Part shown: in pieces, positions 22,283 to 34,200 of the stretch
Layout of the letters: each line of letters begins with the position of its first letter
How positions within the stretch are numbered: the stretch's first letter is position 1
Position numbers and translations under genes: made by a program
Assembly: GCA_028753945.1 (NCBI GenBank)
Contig: JAPNXP010000016.1
Span: 3,009,501-3,073,500, forward strand
DNA from: Hexactinellida sp. DTS-2022
Lineage: Eukaryota > Porifera > Hexactinellida
Length of the DNA: 64,000 bases
Direction of reading: 5' to 3'
The notes under the pieces: model-generated
Database searches by the model: none
What the model was told of the DNA's origin: nothing
What the model saw: only the letters and a program-made list of their open reading frames with translations

Positions 22283-25200
22283 GCAGTGGATGCCGGTTAT
22301 AAGAACATCGTCGGGAACTGCATATAATGTTCTTATAACCGAAGGGTATATGACAACCGTTTTCCAGTAGAGTGTTCTTATAACCGGTGTTCTTATATCC
22401 GGCATCTACTGTATTATTATAATTATTCTTCTTCTTATTATTATTATTTTTTACTAGTATAGCTGGTTACTATTTATTGTTGTTATTGTTATTGTTGTTG
22501 TTTCCAGGCCCTGAAGCAGTCCCCCCTGCACGGATGTGTGCTCTCGCTCTCGCTGCTCAGCTGCCCTCTCCCCGCTGTCCGGTCCCAGGCGGGGGAGCTG
22601 CTCTCCTCCTGTCTCCCTCTCCTCTCGGGGGACCTGTCCGGACAGGACACCCCCGCACCCCTGCTGCAGCTCATACTCACTCACCTGGTACCTGCACTGC
22701 TTATTAGTATTGTTGTTATTGTTGTGTTATTCTTGTTACAGCGCTTGTACTTACAATGACATGGTAACAGCATACTTGTTATTGTTATTCTTGTTAGTAT
22801 AACCTCGTTAGTAGAACACTATTCAGTGCCTTTAAGGCTCTCAATACAAATATCGGTTAATACGAATTCATGATAAGGCGAAGGCATTTTGACGGGCCAC
22901 GGCCCCACGAGGTTCTACTTTATGTTGTTTGTTTGTTTGTTGTTTACTGCTTTATTTATTGTTTGTTTATTGGTAAGTTTGTTTGTTGTTCATTAGTTTA
23001 TTTATGTCTTTGTTTACTGCTTATTTATTTATTTATTTACTGTTTGTTTCCTCAGCTCGAGACCCCAGAATCAGAGTCCACTATGGGTCCTCAAGAAGTG
23101 TCCGACTTCATACTATCCCTGCAGCGAGATATCCGTAGCAACCAGATGCTGCAGTTGGTATTCTCCCCCCTCCTATACCCACATTCCCCCGACATCTCCC
23201 TAGCGACGCTCATAGACCCCGCGGCCCCGCCCCCGCGCCTGGCCGCCAGCTGCGACCTCTCCGCCCTCCTCCTGGAGCTGGGGTATTCGGGGCCCCAGGC
23301 AAGGGAGGAGGCACTCCTGTTAATGCAGCAGTTCTCTGCAGCGGACCTGTCGCCCCTCTGCGTAGCCAGGGTCATAGGTACGTACCCCTTATAGCCCCAT
23401 TCTATAATTAGATATGGCACCTAGTTATAGGGTATTGTAGTGAACCAGGTACACAAGGTATACAGAATATTAATTCGAGTCTCATGGAAAACACCTCGTT
23501 AGTAGGAACACTAGGGGACCGTCAAAATGTGTTTGCCTTATCTGGAATTCGCACTAAGTAATATTATTTGTATTGAAAAGCCTTTGAAGGGGACTGAAAT
23601 AGTGTTCCTATTAACCGTGTCCCTACAGTATGGCATTCCTAATGCAGTATGCTATCCCTGGTTCTTACAGCACTAATGTGTGTCCCCTATAGGCGCAATG
23701 GCCCTGCACCACCGGGACCTCTCGGAGCGTGTCCCCCTCTACCCAGGCATGGGCCTGCTGTCTCAGGAGCGGAGAGAGGGACAGTCCGAGGAGAGCCCTC
23801 TCAGCTGGGCGCTGGAGGCGTTCCTGTCGGCCCTCAAGGAGCTGGTGCCCTCTCTCAACTGGAGAGAGGTGGTGCTGGCGCTAGACCACCCGGGGTTCTA
23901 TCTCCCGGACCCCGAGAGTCTCTCCTTCGTTATGCGCGCCTACCGCCTCGCCACGCAGGACCCCTTCCCAGTGGAGGCCCTCTACAGGTATGCGAGCATA
24001 CATGGTACCTATAGTGCTATAGTGTTATGCAGGCATTGTAGATACGCTCCTAATCAGTGTATTATACAGGCATTTGTAGATACGCTCCTAATCAGTGTAT
24101 TATGCAGGCATTGTAGATACGCTCCTAATCAGTGTATTATGCAGGCGTTTGTAGATACGCTCCTAATCAGTGTATTATACAGGCGTTTGTAGATACGCTC
24201 CTAATCAGTGTATTATGCAGGCGTTTGTAGATACGCTCCTAATCAGTGTATTATACAGGCGTTTGTAAATACGCTCCTAATCAGTGTATTATGCAGGCGT
24301 TTGTAGATACGCTCCTAATCAGTGTATTATACAGGCGTTTGTAAATACGCTCCTAATCAGTGTATTATGCAGGCGTTTGTAGATACGCTCCTAATCAGTG
24401 TATTATACAGGCGTTTGTAAATACGCTCCTAATCAGTGTATTATGCAGGCATTGTATGTACGCTCCTAATCAGTGTATTATGCAGGCATTGTAGATACGC
24501 TCCTAATCAGTGTATTATACAGGCATTGTATGTACGCTCCTAATCAGTGTATTATGCAGCCATTTGTAGATACGCTCCTAATCAGTGTATTATACAGGCA
24601 TTGTATATACGCTCCTAATCAGTGTATTATACAGGCGTTTGTAAATACGCTCCTAATCAGTGTATTATACAGTCATTTGTAAATACGCTCCTAATCAGTG
24701 TATTATACAGGCATTTGTAAATACGCTCCTAATCAGTGTATTATACAGTCATTTGTAAATACGCTCCTAATCAGTGTATTATACAGGCATTTGTAAATAC
24801 GCTCCTAATCAGTGTATTATACAGGCATTTGTAAATACGCTCCTAATCAGTGTATTATGCAGGCATTGTATGTACGCTCCTAATCAGTGTATTATACAGG
24901 CATTGTATGTACGCTCCTAATCAGTGTATTATACAGGCGTTTGTATGTACGCTCCTAATCAGTGTATTATACAGGCGTTTGTATGTACGCTCCTAATCAG
25001 TGTACTATACAGGCATTTGTAGATACGCTCCTAATCAGTGTATTATACAGGCGTTTGTAAATACGCTCCTAATCAGTGTATTATACAGTCATTTGTAAAT
25101 ACGCTCCTAATCAGTGTATTATACAGGCATTTGTAAATACGCTCCTAATCAGTGTATTATACAGTCATTTGTAAATACGCTCCTAATCAGTGTATTATAC

Positions 25201-28200
25201 AGGCATTTGTAAATACGCTCCTAATCAGTGTATTATACAGGCATTTGTAAATACGCTCCTAATCAGTGTATTATACAGTCATTTGTAAATACGCTCCTAA
25301 TCAGTGTATTATACAGGCATTTGTAAATACGCTCCTAATCAGTGTATTATACAGGCATTTGTAAATACGCTCCTAATCAGTGTATTATGCAGGCATTGTA
25401 TGTACGCTCCTAATCAGTGTATTATACAGGCATTGTATGTACGCTCCTAATCAGTGTATTATACAGGCGTTTGTATGTACGCTCCTAATCAGTGTATTAT
25501 ACAGGCGTTTGTATGTACGCTCCTAATCAGTGTACTATACAGGCATTTGTAGATACGCTCCTAATCAGTGTATTATACAGGCGTTTGTAAATACGCTCCT
25601 AATCAGTGTATTATACAGTCATTTGTAAATACGCTCCTAATCAGTGTATTATACAGGCATTTGTAAATACGCTCCTAATCAGTGTATTATACAGTCATTT
25701 GTAATTACGCTCCTAATCAGTGTATTATACAGGCATTTGTAAATACGCTCCTAATCAGTGTATTATACAGGCGTTTGTATGTACGCTCCTAATCAGTGTA
25801 TTATACAGGCATTGTAATACAGTGGATGCGGGTATAAGAACATCTTCGGGAACTGCATATTGTGTTCTTATAACCGGCATAAATTATATAGGATATATGC
25901 CAATCGTTTCCCAGTAGAACGTTCTTATAACCGCATCTACTTTACTTATGAATACGTCTATAAATCACAATTTAATGTTACGTTATAGGAGAAGATTCAA
26001 ATTTTCGCGTTCCTAGTTAAACTTTCCCTACTATCATACTCAAAGGAGCTCTCTCGCTCCTGTACATATGTATCCATGGTCCGCTATAACACATACACTG
26101 TGTAGGCCGTGGGAGAATAGAGAGGGACACCTCAGCTGGCTCCGCCAGGCGCTCAGCGGCTGCTCCGACTTTTCCTTCGCTGACTACCACTTCCGGCGCG
26201 TTAACATAGAGCAGGCCAAGTACCCGCCCGAGGACGAGACCAAGAACATCCTCACCTGGACCTCTCTCGACCTGATAGAGACCCTCCTCTCCCTATCAGA
26301 GGGGGGTCTCTACGAACAGGTGCTGCCGCTGTTCGGTGCCCCCATGAAGCACTGCGCAGAGATACTGCTGCTGGGCCTGGTGCAGGCTAAGGCGCAATGG
26401 AATGTGCTGCAGCTGGAGATACTCGCGCTCCTACTCCCCACATTCCTAACTACACATCCCGTCTCCAACGCGATACTCAGCAGCGCCTGGCACGACCCCT
26501 CTCCACGCGCCCAGGTGAGCACATTCCTGTCCCTATCTAGTTGCTAGGGTCTATTGGCAGTCCCTAAGGGGCCGTTCTAACGTTTCGTTACGAATATTCG
26601 GGAAAATTAACACTTCTCCATATGTCACGCTTTTTGAACCATTTTTTGAACCATTTTTTTTAAAAAAATTGAACTTTTTTGAATTTTGAATACCCATGCT
26701 AGGGCATAATGATGCACTCTATCTCGGACTGGTACTCGCGGTCGCCGGAGCCGTTCGACCAGAGCCGGCTCTCGCGGGTGCTGGAGATAGCGCAGGACAT
26801 GAAGTCCCTGGTCCACCTCCTCAGCACGGGGTACCCCTTCCACTTCGCCATAGAGCTGGCCTGTCTCGCCTGCAGACGCGACTACCTAAAGCTGGACATC
26901 TGGCTGGTTGAGAAGGCGAAGGCGCATAGGGACTTCTTCGTGGCGGCCTGCGTGCACTTTCTGATGGCCAGGGTGCCCACCCCGGGGCAGGCAGAGAAGA
27001 TACCGCATCTCAATCAGGTACCGCATTCCTGTAGGATATGAACACTTTCCTCGGTAGCAAATCTCCCATTGCTTTGGACACACGTTATGATTAATCACGA
27101 AAAGTGAACTTTTGGCTGGTCCCCAGGGTGTTCACTTTCTAAAGGTTTTACTGTATTACTTTACTTAGTCTTAGAATAGCTCCCACCCTGTTCCTATTAT
27201 GCCGCTATAACAGGCTCTACTCAATAGGATATAGTGCATACTATATGCCGTATAACAGGCTCTACTCAATAGGATATAGTACATACTATATGCCGTATAA
27301 CAGGCTCTACTCAATAGGATATAGTGCATACTATATGCCGTTATAACAGGCTCTACTCAATAGGATATAGTACACACGATTCTCTCCTCCCTGACGCCCT
27401 ACCAGCCCACGCTTAGCCAGGACATAGCGGAGAGTCTCCAGCAGCTGGTCACCGCCTTCGGGCCCCTGCCCCCCCGTCCGAGGCCCCACTCAGTCTCCCT
27501 CGGACAGAAGGGGGACTCTCCCTTCGCCCCCGCACAGCTGGACCTATCAGGTACCCTATGTAACCGGTAGGGACCTAGGGTATTCTATTTATTATAATAC
27601 ACTTACCCCCATCCCCTAGAAAACCACTTACACCACGAACATCCTTATATGTAGACGGTCTATAAAACCCCATACAAATAAGCCAAACATTTGTAGACGG
27701 TCTATAAATTCTGTAGACCAAAAGCCCTGACGTCTATGGGTAATACTAATGTATATGTAAGAAAACCTGGTCTACATATAAGTTATTTCTTACACCACAT
27801 TGTTTTCATTAATGCCCCCTTAAGAATCTACATATCCCAGATTGCCCTTTGCATGCAAATCCTGTATGTACACTGACTATGCTATTCTCACAATACAGTT
27901 ATACACACACACTCGCTACTTCATGACTGAGCTGATTATGGTCTGTATCTGTTGGTTGTCCGTGTGTCTCAAGCCGAGTTTCTTAAAACAGATCAGCTTC
28001 TCGTCCGTGACGTCACGCATTCCTATCTTCGCCACGAGCATCATCACGTTGCTAAGGTACTCAGCTGGCATGCATTCCTCTGCGGCAGCCTGGTTGCTAA
28101 GCAGGTCCCACAGAATGTCGTCTATTCCCCTCTGTCCCATTTCCTCCCCCAGCCCCGCGATCTCATTGGCCAGGACGTACAGTGCCAGCACGCCCTCGTT

Positions 28201-31200
28201 CTTCATGACGTCATGTTTGGACTGAATGAGGAACACGAGACTCTTCGCCCCCTCGGCCCCCCACACCCGCCCCAGGGCCCCCCTGTCCCCTGTGGACCCC
28301 TTCACGAGGGTCGCCATGAGTCTGCAGCTCTCCGCTTGCAGGTGCTCTATAGAGTGGGACTCCAAGCCGACTATTCGCGGGAGCAGGTCCCCGAGAGAGG
28401 CCAGGAACAGGGCACATCCGGTCTGGGACTTGTGCAGGATGGTCCGCAGGGCCCCCAACACCTTGTAGACCACAGAGTCGTTCGGGGACCCCAGGTACCG
28501 TCTGGCTATCTCCGGGATGAACTTATCCGCGAGTTCCTGTTTGTTCCTCTGCGACACGCCCAGGTTCCTCAGAATGGACCAGGTCACGAACACCAGCTTT
28601 ATGCGCTCGGGCTCCTCGTCCGCCTCTCGCAGCACGGTAGCCAGTCGGTCCTGCAGGCCCCGCCCCATCAGGGACAGACAGTTCCCCTCGGTCCGCGCGA
28701 AGTTAACCGCGAGGAACAGTCCGCTGCAGATAACCGCCGGGTCCCTAGAGTCCAGGAACTCGAAGAGGGACCCCGTTATGACGTCATCCGCAAACAGCAG
28801 CTCCATGCACGCGTCCTCCGTAGCCAGCATTCCTATATAGTTATAGGTTAATAGCTGCGATATAGTAGAACCTCGTTATCACTGACAAGGTTAATACGAA
28901 TTTCAGGATAAGACGAACAAACAGTTCCACAAAATCAGGTCCCTACAATGGATATTACTCCGGTTAATACGAACTCCGGATAAAGCGAACACATTTGACC
29001 GTATGTTGGTGTTCTCCTGTAACTAACTAACTAAGAGAGCTATAACATAGCGCTATCACACATTCCACTCCTCACCTAGCATCTCCAGTGCCGCGTACTT
29101 GGTCTCCTTGACAGGGGACCACTTGCCCAGGAGACAGAGGGGCTGCCCGAGGCCTGCCCGGACCAGCGCCAGCTTCAGTTCGGACAGCTCCTCGGTCTCG
29201 GCGATCTCCTTAAGGAACTCCATCAACTTATCAACCACCTCCTGCATTCCTACCTCCCCCAGCCTGGCAACCAGCACATCCGGTATCCTAGCAACCAGGA
29301 ACCGCTCCTGGCATGCCTTCCCGCAGTCCACGAGCATCCTGAGCACGCCTATGCCGGCCATGACGTCATCGCGGTTCCTGTTGTCCGCTATGACGCGTGC
29401 CACGGGCCCCAGCACCCCCTCTGCCATCAGGTCGGTGCCCAGCTCCAGGTGTTCGCAGGACACATTCGTCAGCACCAGGCACATCACCTTTATAAGGCTC
29501 TCTCCAGAGGTGTTGTTGTTGTTTACCTCTTCCGAGAGGCGCTGCACCAGACACCGGGCGCCCGAGTGTAGCAGGATCTGGTCCTTGCTGGGCTTGTGGT
29601 AGAAACCCAGATTCCCCAGGCCCCTCATTACCTACAGACAAACAGCTACTGTATTCCCCGTATAAGCACTTATTGGATCCTGGGTCAAATTTACCCCCGA
29701 TTCTTGTAAAATCAATAAAATAATATCAGGGTCGGTCAAGCCATGGCCTGACCACTTTATAACTGCTTCCGCCGGCCCTGAATATTTAGGTGGATTCTAA
29801 GGTTCGGTTCTCAGCGACAGTAAACATACCAAATTTGCCTAAACCAATGTAATTACACTTCAGTTATCAACTAATGTCATGTGTACTACTCTTATCTTAC
29901 AAATGCCATTACATTGCCCCGGGGTTATTCCTGGGACATACTATACAGTACCCTGGTACGAGTGCGCACCTGCTGCAAGGTGTCTCTGGGGAGGGGGTCC
30001 CGTCTCAGGAGGGACAGGAGCGGGCCGATCAGCTGACTGCCCTGCTCGCGGAACTTCTCCCCCTTGCCCAGGTCTGCCACCAGCTGTAGCAGGGAGGTGT
30101 CGGGGTCCCCAGCTGAGAGGGCGGTCTTCAGAAACTCTACCGCCGCGGGCACCTCCCCCTCCTCCAGCCCCGCCCCCGGGTCCGAGAGGCACCGGGCCAA
30201 GTTATCTGGCAGCTCCATAGGCTAATTATAGAACTGGGCCTGTTAGACAGATTGTAGTGGCATAATAGCAATACTGCTATGTTTATAATAGCAAGTTATT
30301 ACAGTTCACAATATTTAATGTCAAAAGTTCGCTATTATAAGCAAATTTCCTGCAAAATGCAACTTGCTAAATACAAAACGAAAACTACTATCTGATTGTA
30401 ATCAATCTGTTGTGGTATACTGGACAGACCATTCTTGCTGTGTACCTTATGGGTTGTTATTAACTAATACGTTTGTTAGGTCTGGGGCTGCCACAGACCC
30501 CGGGGAGTGTCCCCCAGGGGCACGTGTTCCCCTCGACCCCCCTGTCCCTCCCCCAGACTCCCTCGTCACCACTCAAGCCCTCTGGAATGCAAGGAATGTA
30601 TAGAAACGTTATGCACGGTGAGTTGACCTGCTATCAGCTGTGAGCGGGTTGTTATGGTTTCCTAGGAATGGGACAGTCGCACCAGAACCCACTCATGTTT
30701 CCGGGGTCCCCCGTGGGCGACCCCGCGCCTCCCTACGGGATGATGGGACGGGTCCCGCTCCAGGGCCCCGACACACCTCTGCAGACACTGAACCCATCCA
30801 GGTTCTCATCGAGACAGCCACCGGTATGTTTGTTTGTTGCTGTTGTTTGTTAGTTAGTTAGCTAGTTAGTTAGTTAGTTTGTTTGTTTGTTAGCTAGTCA
30901 GTAGTTAGTTAGCTAGTTATTTAATTAGTTAGTTATCTAGCTAGTTTGTTTGTTAGCTAGCTAGCTAGTTAGCTAGCTAGTTAGTTAGCTATACACCCTG
31001 TAGGAACAGTCTGTGATAGAGAAGAAGGCTAACCAGTACTTCCAGAAGCTGTACGTGAAGTCGCTAACGGTGGAGATGTTCCTCTGCAAGCTGAAGGGGT
31101 TCAAGGACTCGGCCTCCCCGGAGGACCGCTCCCTCTTCCAGTGCATCCTCAAGAACATGTTCGACGAGTACCACTACTTCTCTCAGTTCCCATATAAGGA

Positions 31201-34200
31201 GCTGGAGATTACCGGACAGCTCTTCGGGGGACTCATCAACGAGGGGCTCCTGGCTGTGCCAGACCTCGAGCAGGCGCTCAAGTTAGTCCGGTTCCGGTTA
31301 TGCTATGTTGAAGTGTTATACAGGCATTTGTAGATACAGTAGATGCCGGGTATAAGAACAAATCGGATATAAGAACATTATATTGGAAAACGGTTACCAT
31401 ATACCCTGTATAATTTATGCCGGTTATAAGAACACTATATGCAGTTCCTGAAGATGTTATTATATCCGGCATCCACTGTACGCTCCTAATCCTGGTCTGA
31501 TCTAATTTCCTTACGCCTAAATCACACATTTTTTGTTACGGTAGCGGTATAAGATAAGATTCCGAATTTTCGCGCTCCTAAATTAAAATTTTCCAAAATC
31601 ATGCTCCAAAAAATGAGCATGTCAGTTCCCGTATAAATCCCTGTTCTCTCTGTGTAGGTGTGTGCTGGACGCACTCAAGAAGCAGGTGGACTCCAAGATG
31701 TACCACTTCGGGCTGGCGGCGCTCTACAAGTTCCTCACGCGCATAAAGGAGAATCCGCAATACTGCCAGCACATAGCCGGGATCCCCCACTTCCTGAGCC
31801 TCCCGCCGGTCATAATAGAGTTCGTGCAGTACGGGAAGAACCAGGAGCACCCCCCCGGCCCCTTCGCGGGGTTCTCCCCTCTGGACCTACTCAGTGAGTC
31901 CTGCACTTATAGCAGCCCTCTGCTAACAGCTCAGTTCTATAATTAGCCGCTGTGCTAATAATAGCCAGGGTTTATCCAGGAGCGCGCCATACGCCTAGAG
32001 GATATAAATTGGGATATGTTTGCGTTTAGGAACGCGAAAACTGCCGAAAGTCCCCATAGAGTAATACAAACTAACCTTTTAGGCGTACAAATTTCATACT
32101 CTAGTGACCTTAGGACAGTTAGGAGTGTTCAATTCTACTCCTGTATAATACCCTGATAATAGCCTGTTCTATAATTAGCCGTAGTGCTATAAATAACCCG
32201 TTCTATAAGTAGCAATGAAGCTCTGGTTAATTATTTTAATACTCAACCATTCATCTCTTTTCTGATTCATTCCTGCTATTCTGGGACTATAAATAGATTC
32301 TGAAACACTATAGCAGTTTTATTCAATTTATATCCAAACTGAAACCTGTACGTCACTTCTCTCGAGTTGCCTTACATTCCATTGAACCGACTTGTTTCTA
32401 GACCGAGACATGCAGTCTGGACAGAGACACACGCCCCCTATTCTCGCCATGGCCGCCGGGGCCTCCCAGCTGGGGGACCCGCCCCCCGACCTCTCCGCGG
32501 GCCAGACCCCCCTCTCCGCGCCCCCCCAGCCCATGTGAGTCCTAGCCACCCTAAGCACCCATAGGAATGCTATATCTAATAGCTATATAGCTAGTATATC
32601 CCGGGCAACTTGTCCAAATCAACACTGGTAATAAATTCAAATTTACACTTTCCATAGACATTTGGGACCCTATGTAATATTTGGCTATCTTACTTTGGGT
32701 ATAGAGAATATACATATCCTACATCATTTGTTGTTGTTGTTTAGTGCTGTCCAGACGCCCGGGGGCGCGGGAAAGAAGGAGCCCAGTCTGAGCAACCCTC
32801 CCAAGATCGACACCCTCCTGTCGGCGGCGGAGCAGGAGGACAAGACGCAGCTGCCCTCCCAGGAGGTGCGCGACAAGGTGCACTTCATATTCAACAACCT
32901 CTCCGCCTCCAACCTCACCCTCAAGACGGAGGACTTCCAGAAGCTCGTGCAGACCGACTACTACTCCTGGGCAGCCAAGTACCTCGTCATGCAGGTTAGT
33001 GCCTTATAGACACACGGGGTATAGGGGTCTAGTTATAGACACACGGGGTTAGGGGTCTAGTTATTGTATTATACAGCCAAGTACCTGGTCATGCAGGTTA
33101 GTAGTTACTATAGCCCCCTAGGGACAGGGGTCTAGTTATAGCCTAATAGGGCCAGTGGTATAGTTAAGTAATTATCTAAGAGCCGAGACGCTCTTTTGGT
33201 GCATTATTATTTCGAAATTCTAATTTATAACCACGAAAATTTGGAATCCTCTCCTATACCGTAGCATTAATTTTCGGATTTAGGCGTATGACAATTTGAT
33301 TACACCTAGATTAGGAGCGTATTTACAAATGTCTGTATAATACACTGGGTATAGTTATAGCCCCATAAGGACAGGTGTCTAGTTATAAGGAGAGAGGGCT
33401 TAGTTATAAGGACAGGTGTCTAGTTATAAGGACAGGTGTCTAGTTATAAGGACAGGTGTCTAGTTATAAGGACAGGTGTCTAGTTATTAGGACAGGTGTC
33501 TAGTTATAAGGACAGGTGTCTAGTTATTAGGACAGGTGTCTAGTTATTAGGACAGGTGTCTAGTTATAAGGACAGGTGTCTAGTTATAAGGAGAGGGGTC
33601 TAGTTATAAGGACAGGTGTCTAGTTATAAGGAGAGAGGGTTTACGGTCCCATTTCCCAGAGGGCCAGCACCGAGCTGAACCTGCACAACCTGTACATGAG
33701 CTTCCTGGACGCATTTCACGACGCGAGCTTCAACGCGGCGGTGCTACGCGAGACCTACCGGAACATAAAGGTCATCCTCCGGTCGGACAAGAACCTGAAC
33801 AACATCGCGGACCGCACCCTCCTCAAGTGTCTGGGGCACTGGCTGGGGCTGCAGACCCTAGCCAAGAACCGACCCATCCTCCACTCGGACCTGGCCGTCA
33901 AGGAGCTGGTGCTAGAGGCCTACCTCAAGGGCATGCAGGACCTGCTGTACGTGGTGCCCTTCGTGTCAAAGGTAAGGATGTGCTATCCCTGTGTACAGGG
34001 GGTATATAGGACGGCACTTCTTTATAGAAGTTAATTATATGGCACCCTAAAGGTGTCATCCATAATACATAAGGGTATAGTAATTCAATGATGAGGCATT
34101 ATTTGAAGGAGGTAAATATGACGGTACCCAAACAGGGGTTTACCCAGGAATTTATATGGCCAAAAATCTTCTCAGAACCTGGCACCAAATTGAGTGCCAA

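Noticed and set aside
23091-23420. Minus-strand 109-codon frame over CNOT1 exon 4
   Set aside because: Shadow of a coding exon; no motif.
24027-25815. Open frames in the 38-bp satellite, e.g. repeated ISVLYRH
   Set aside because: Repeat period and lack of stops explain them; the flanking CNOT1 exons join in phase across the array.
27952-28851. 299-codon plus-strand frame opposite RAP1GDS1
   Set aside because: The minus strand carries recognisable armadillo-repeat protein; the plus frame has low-complexity, family-free content.
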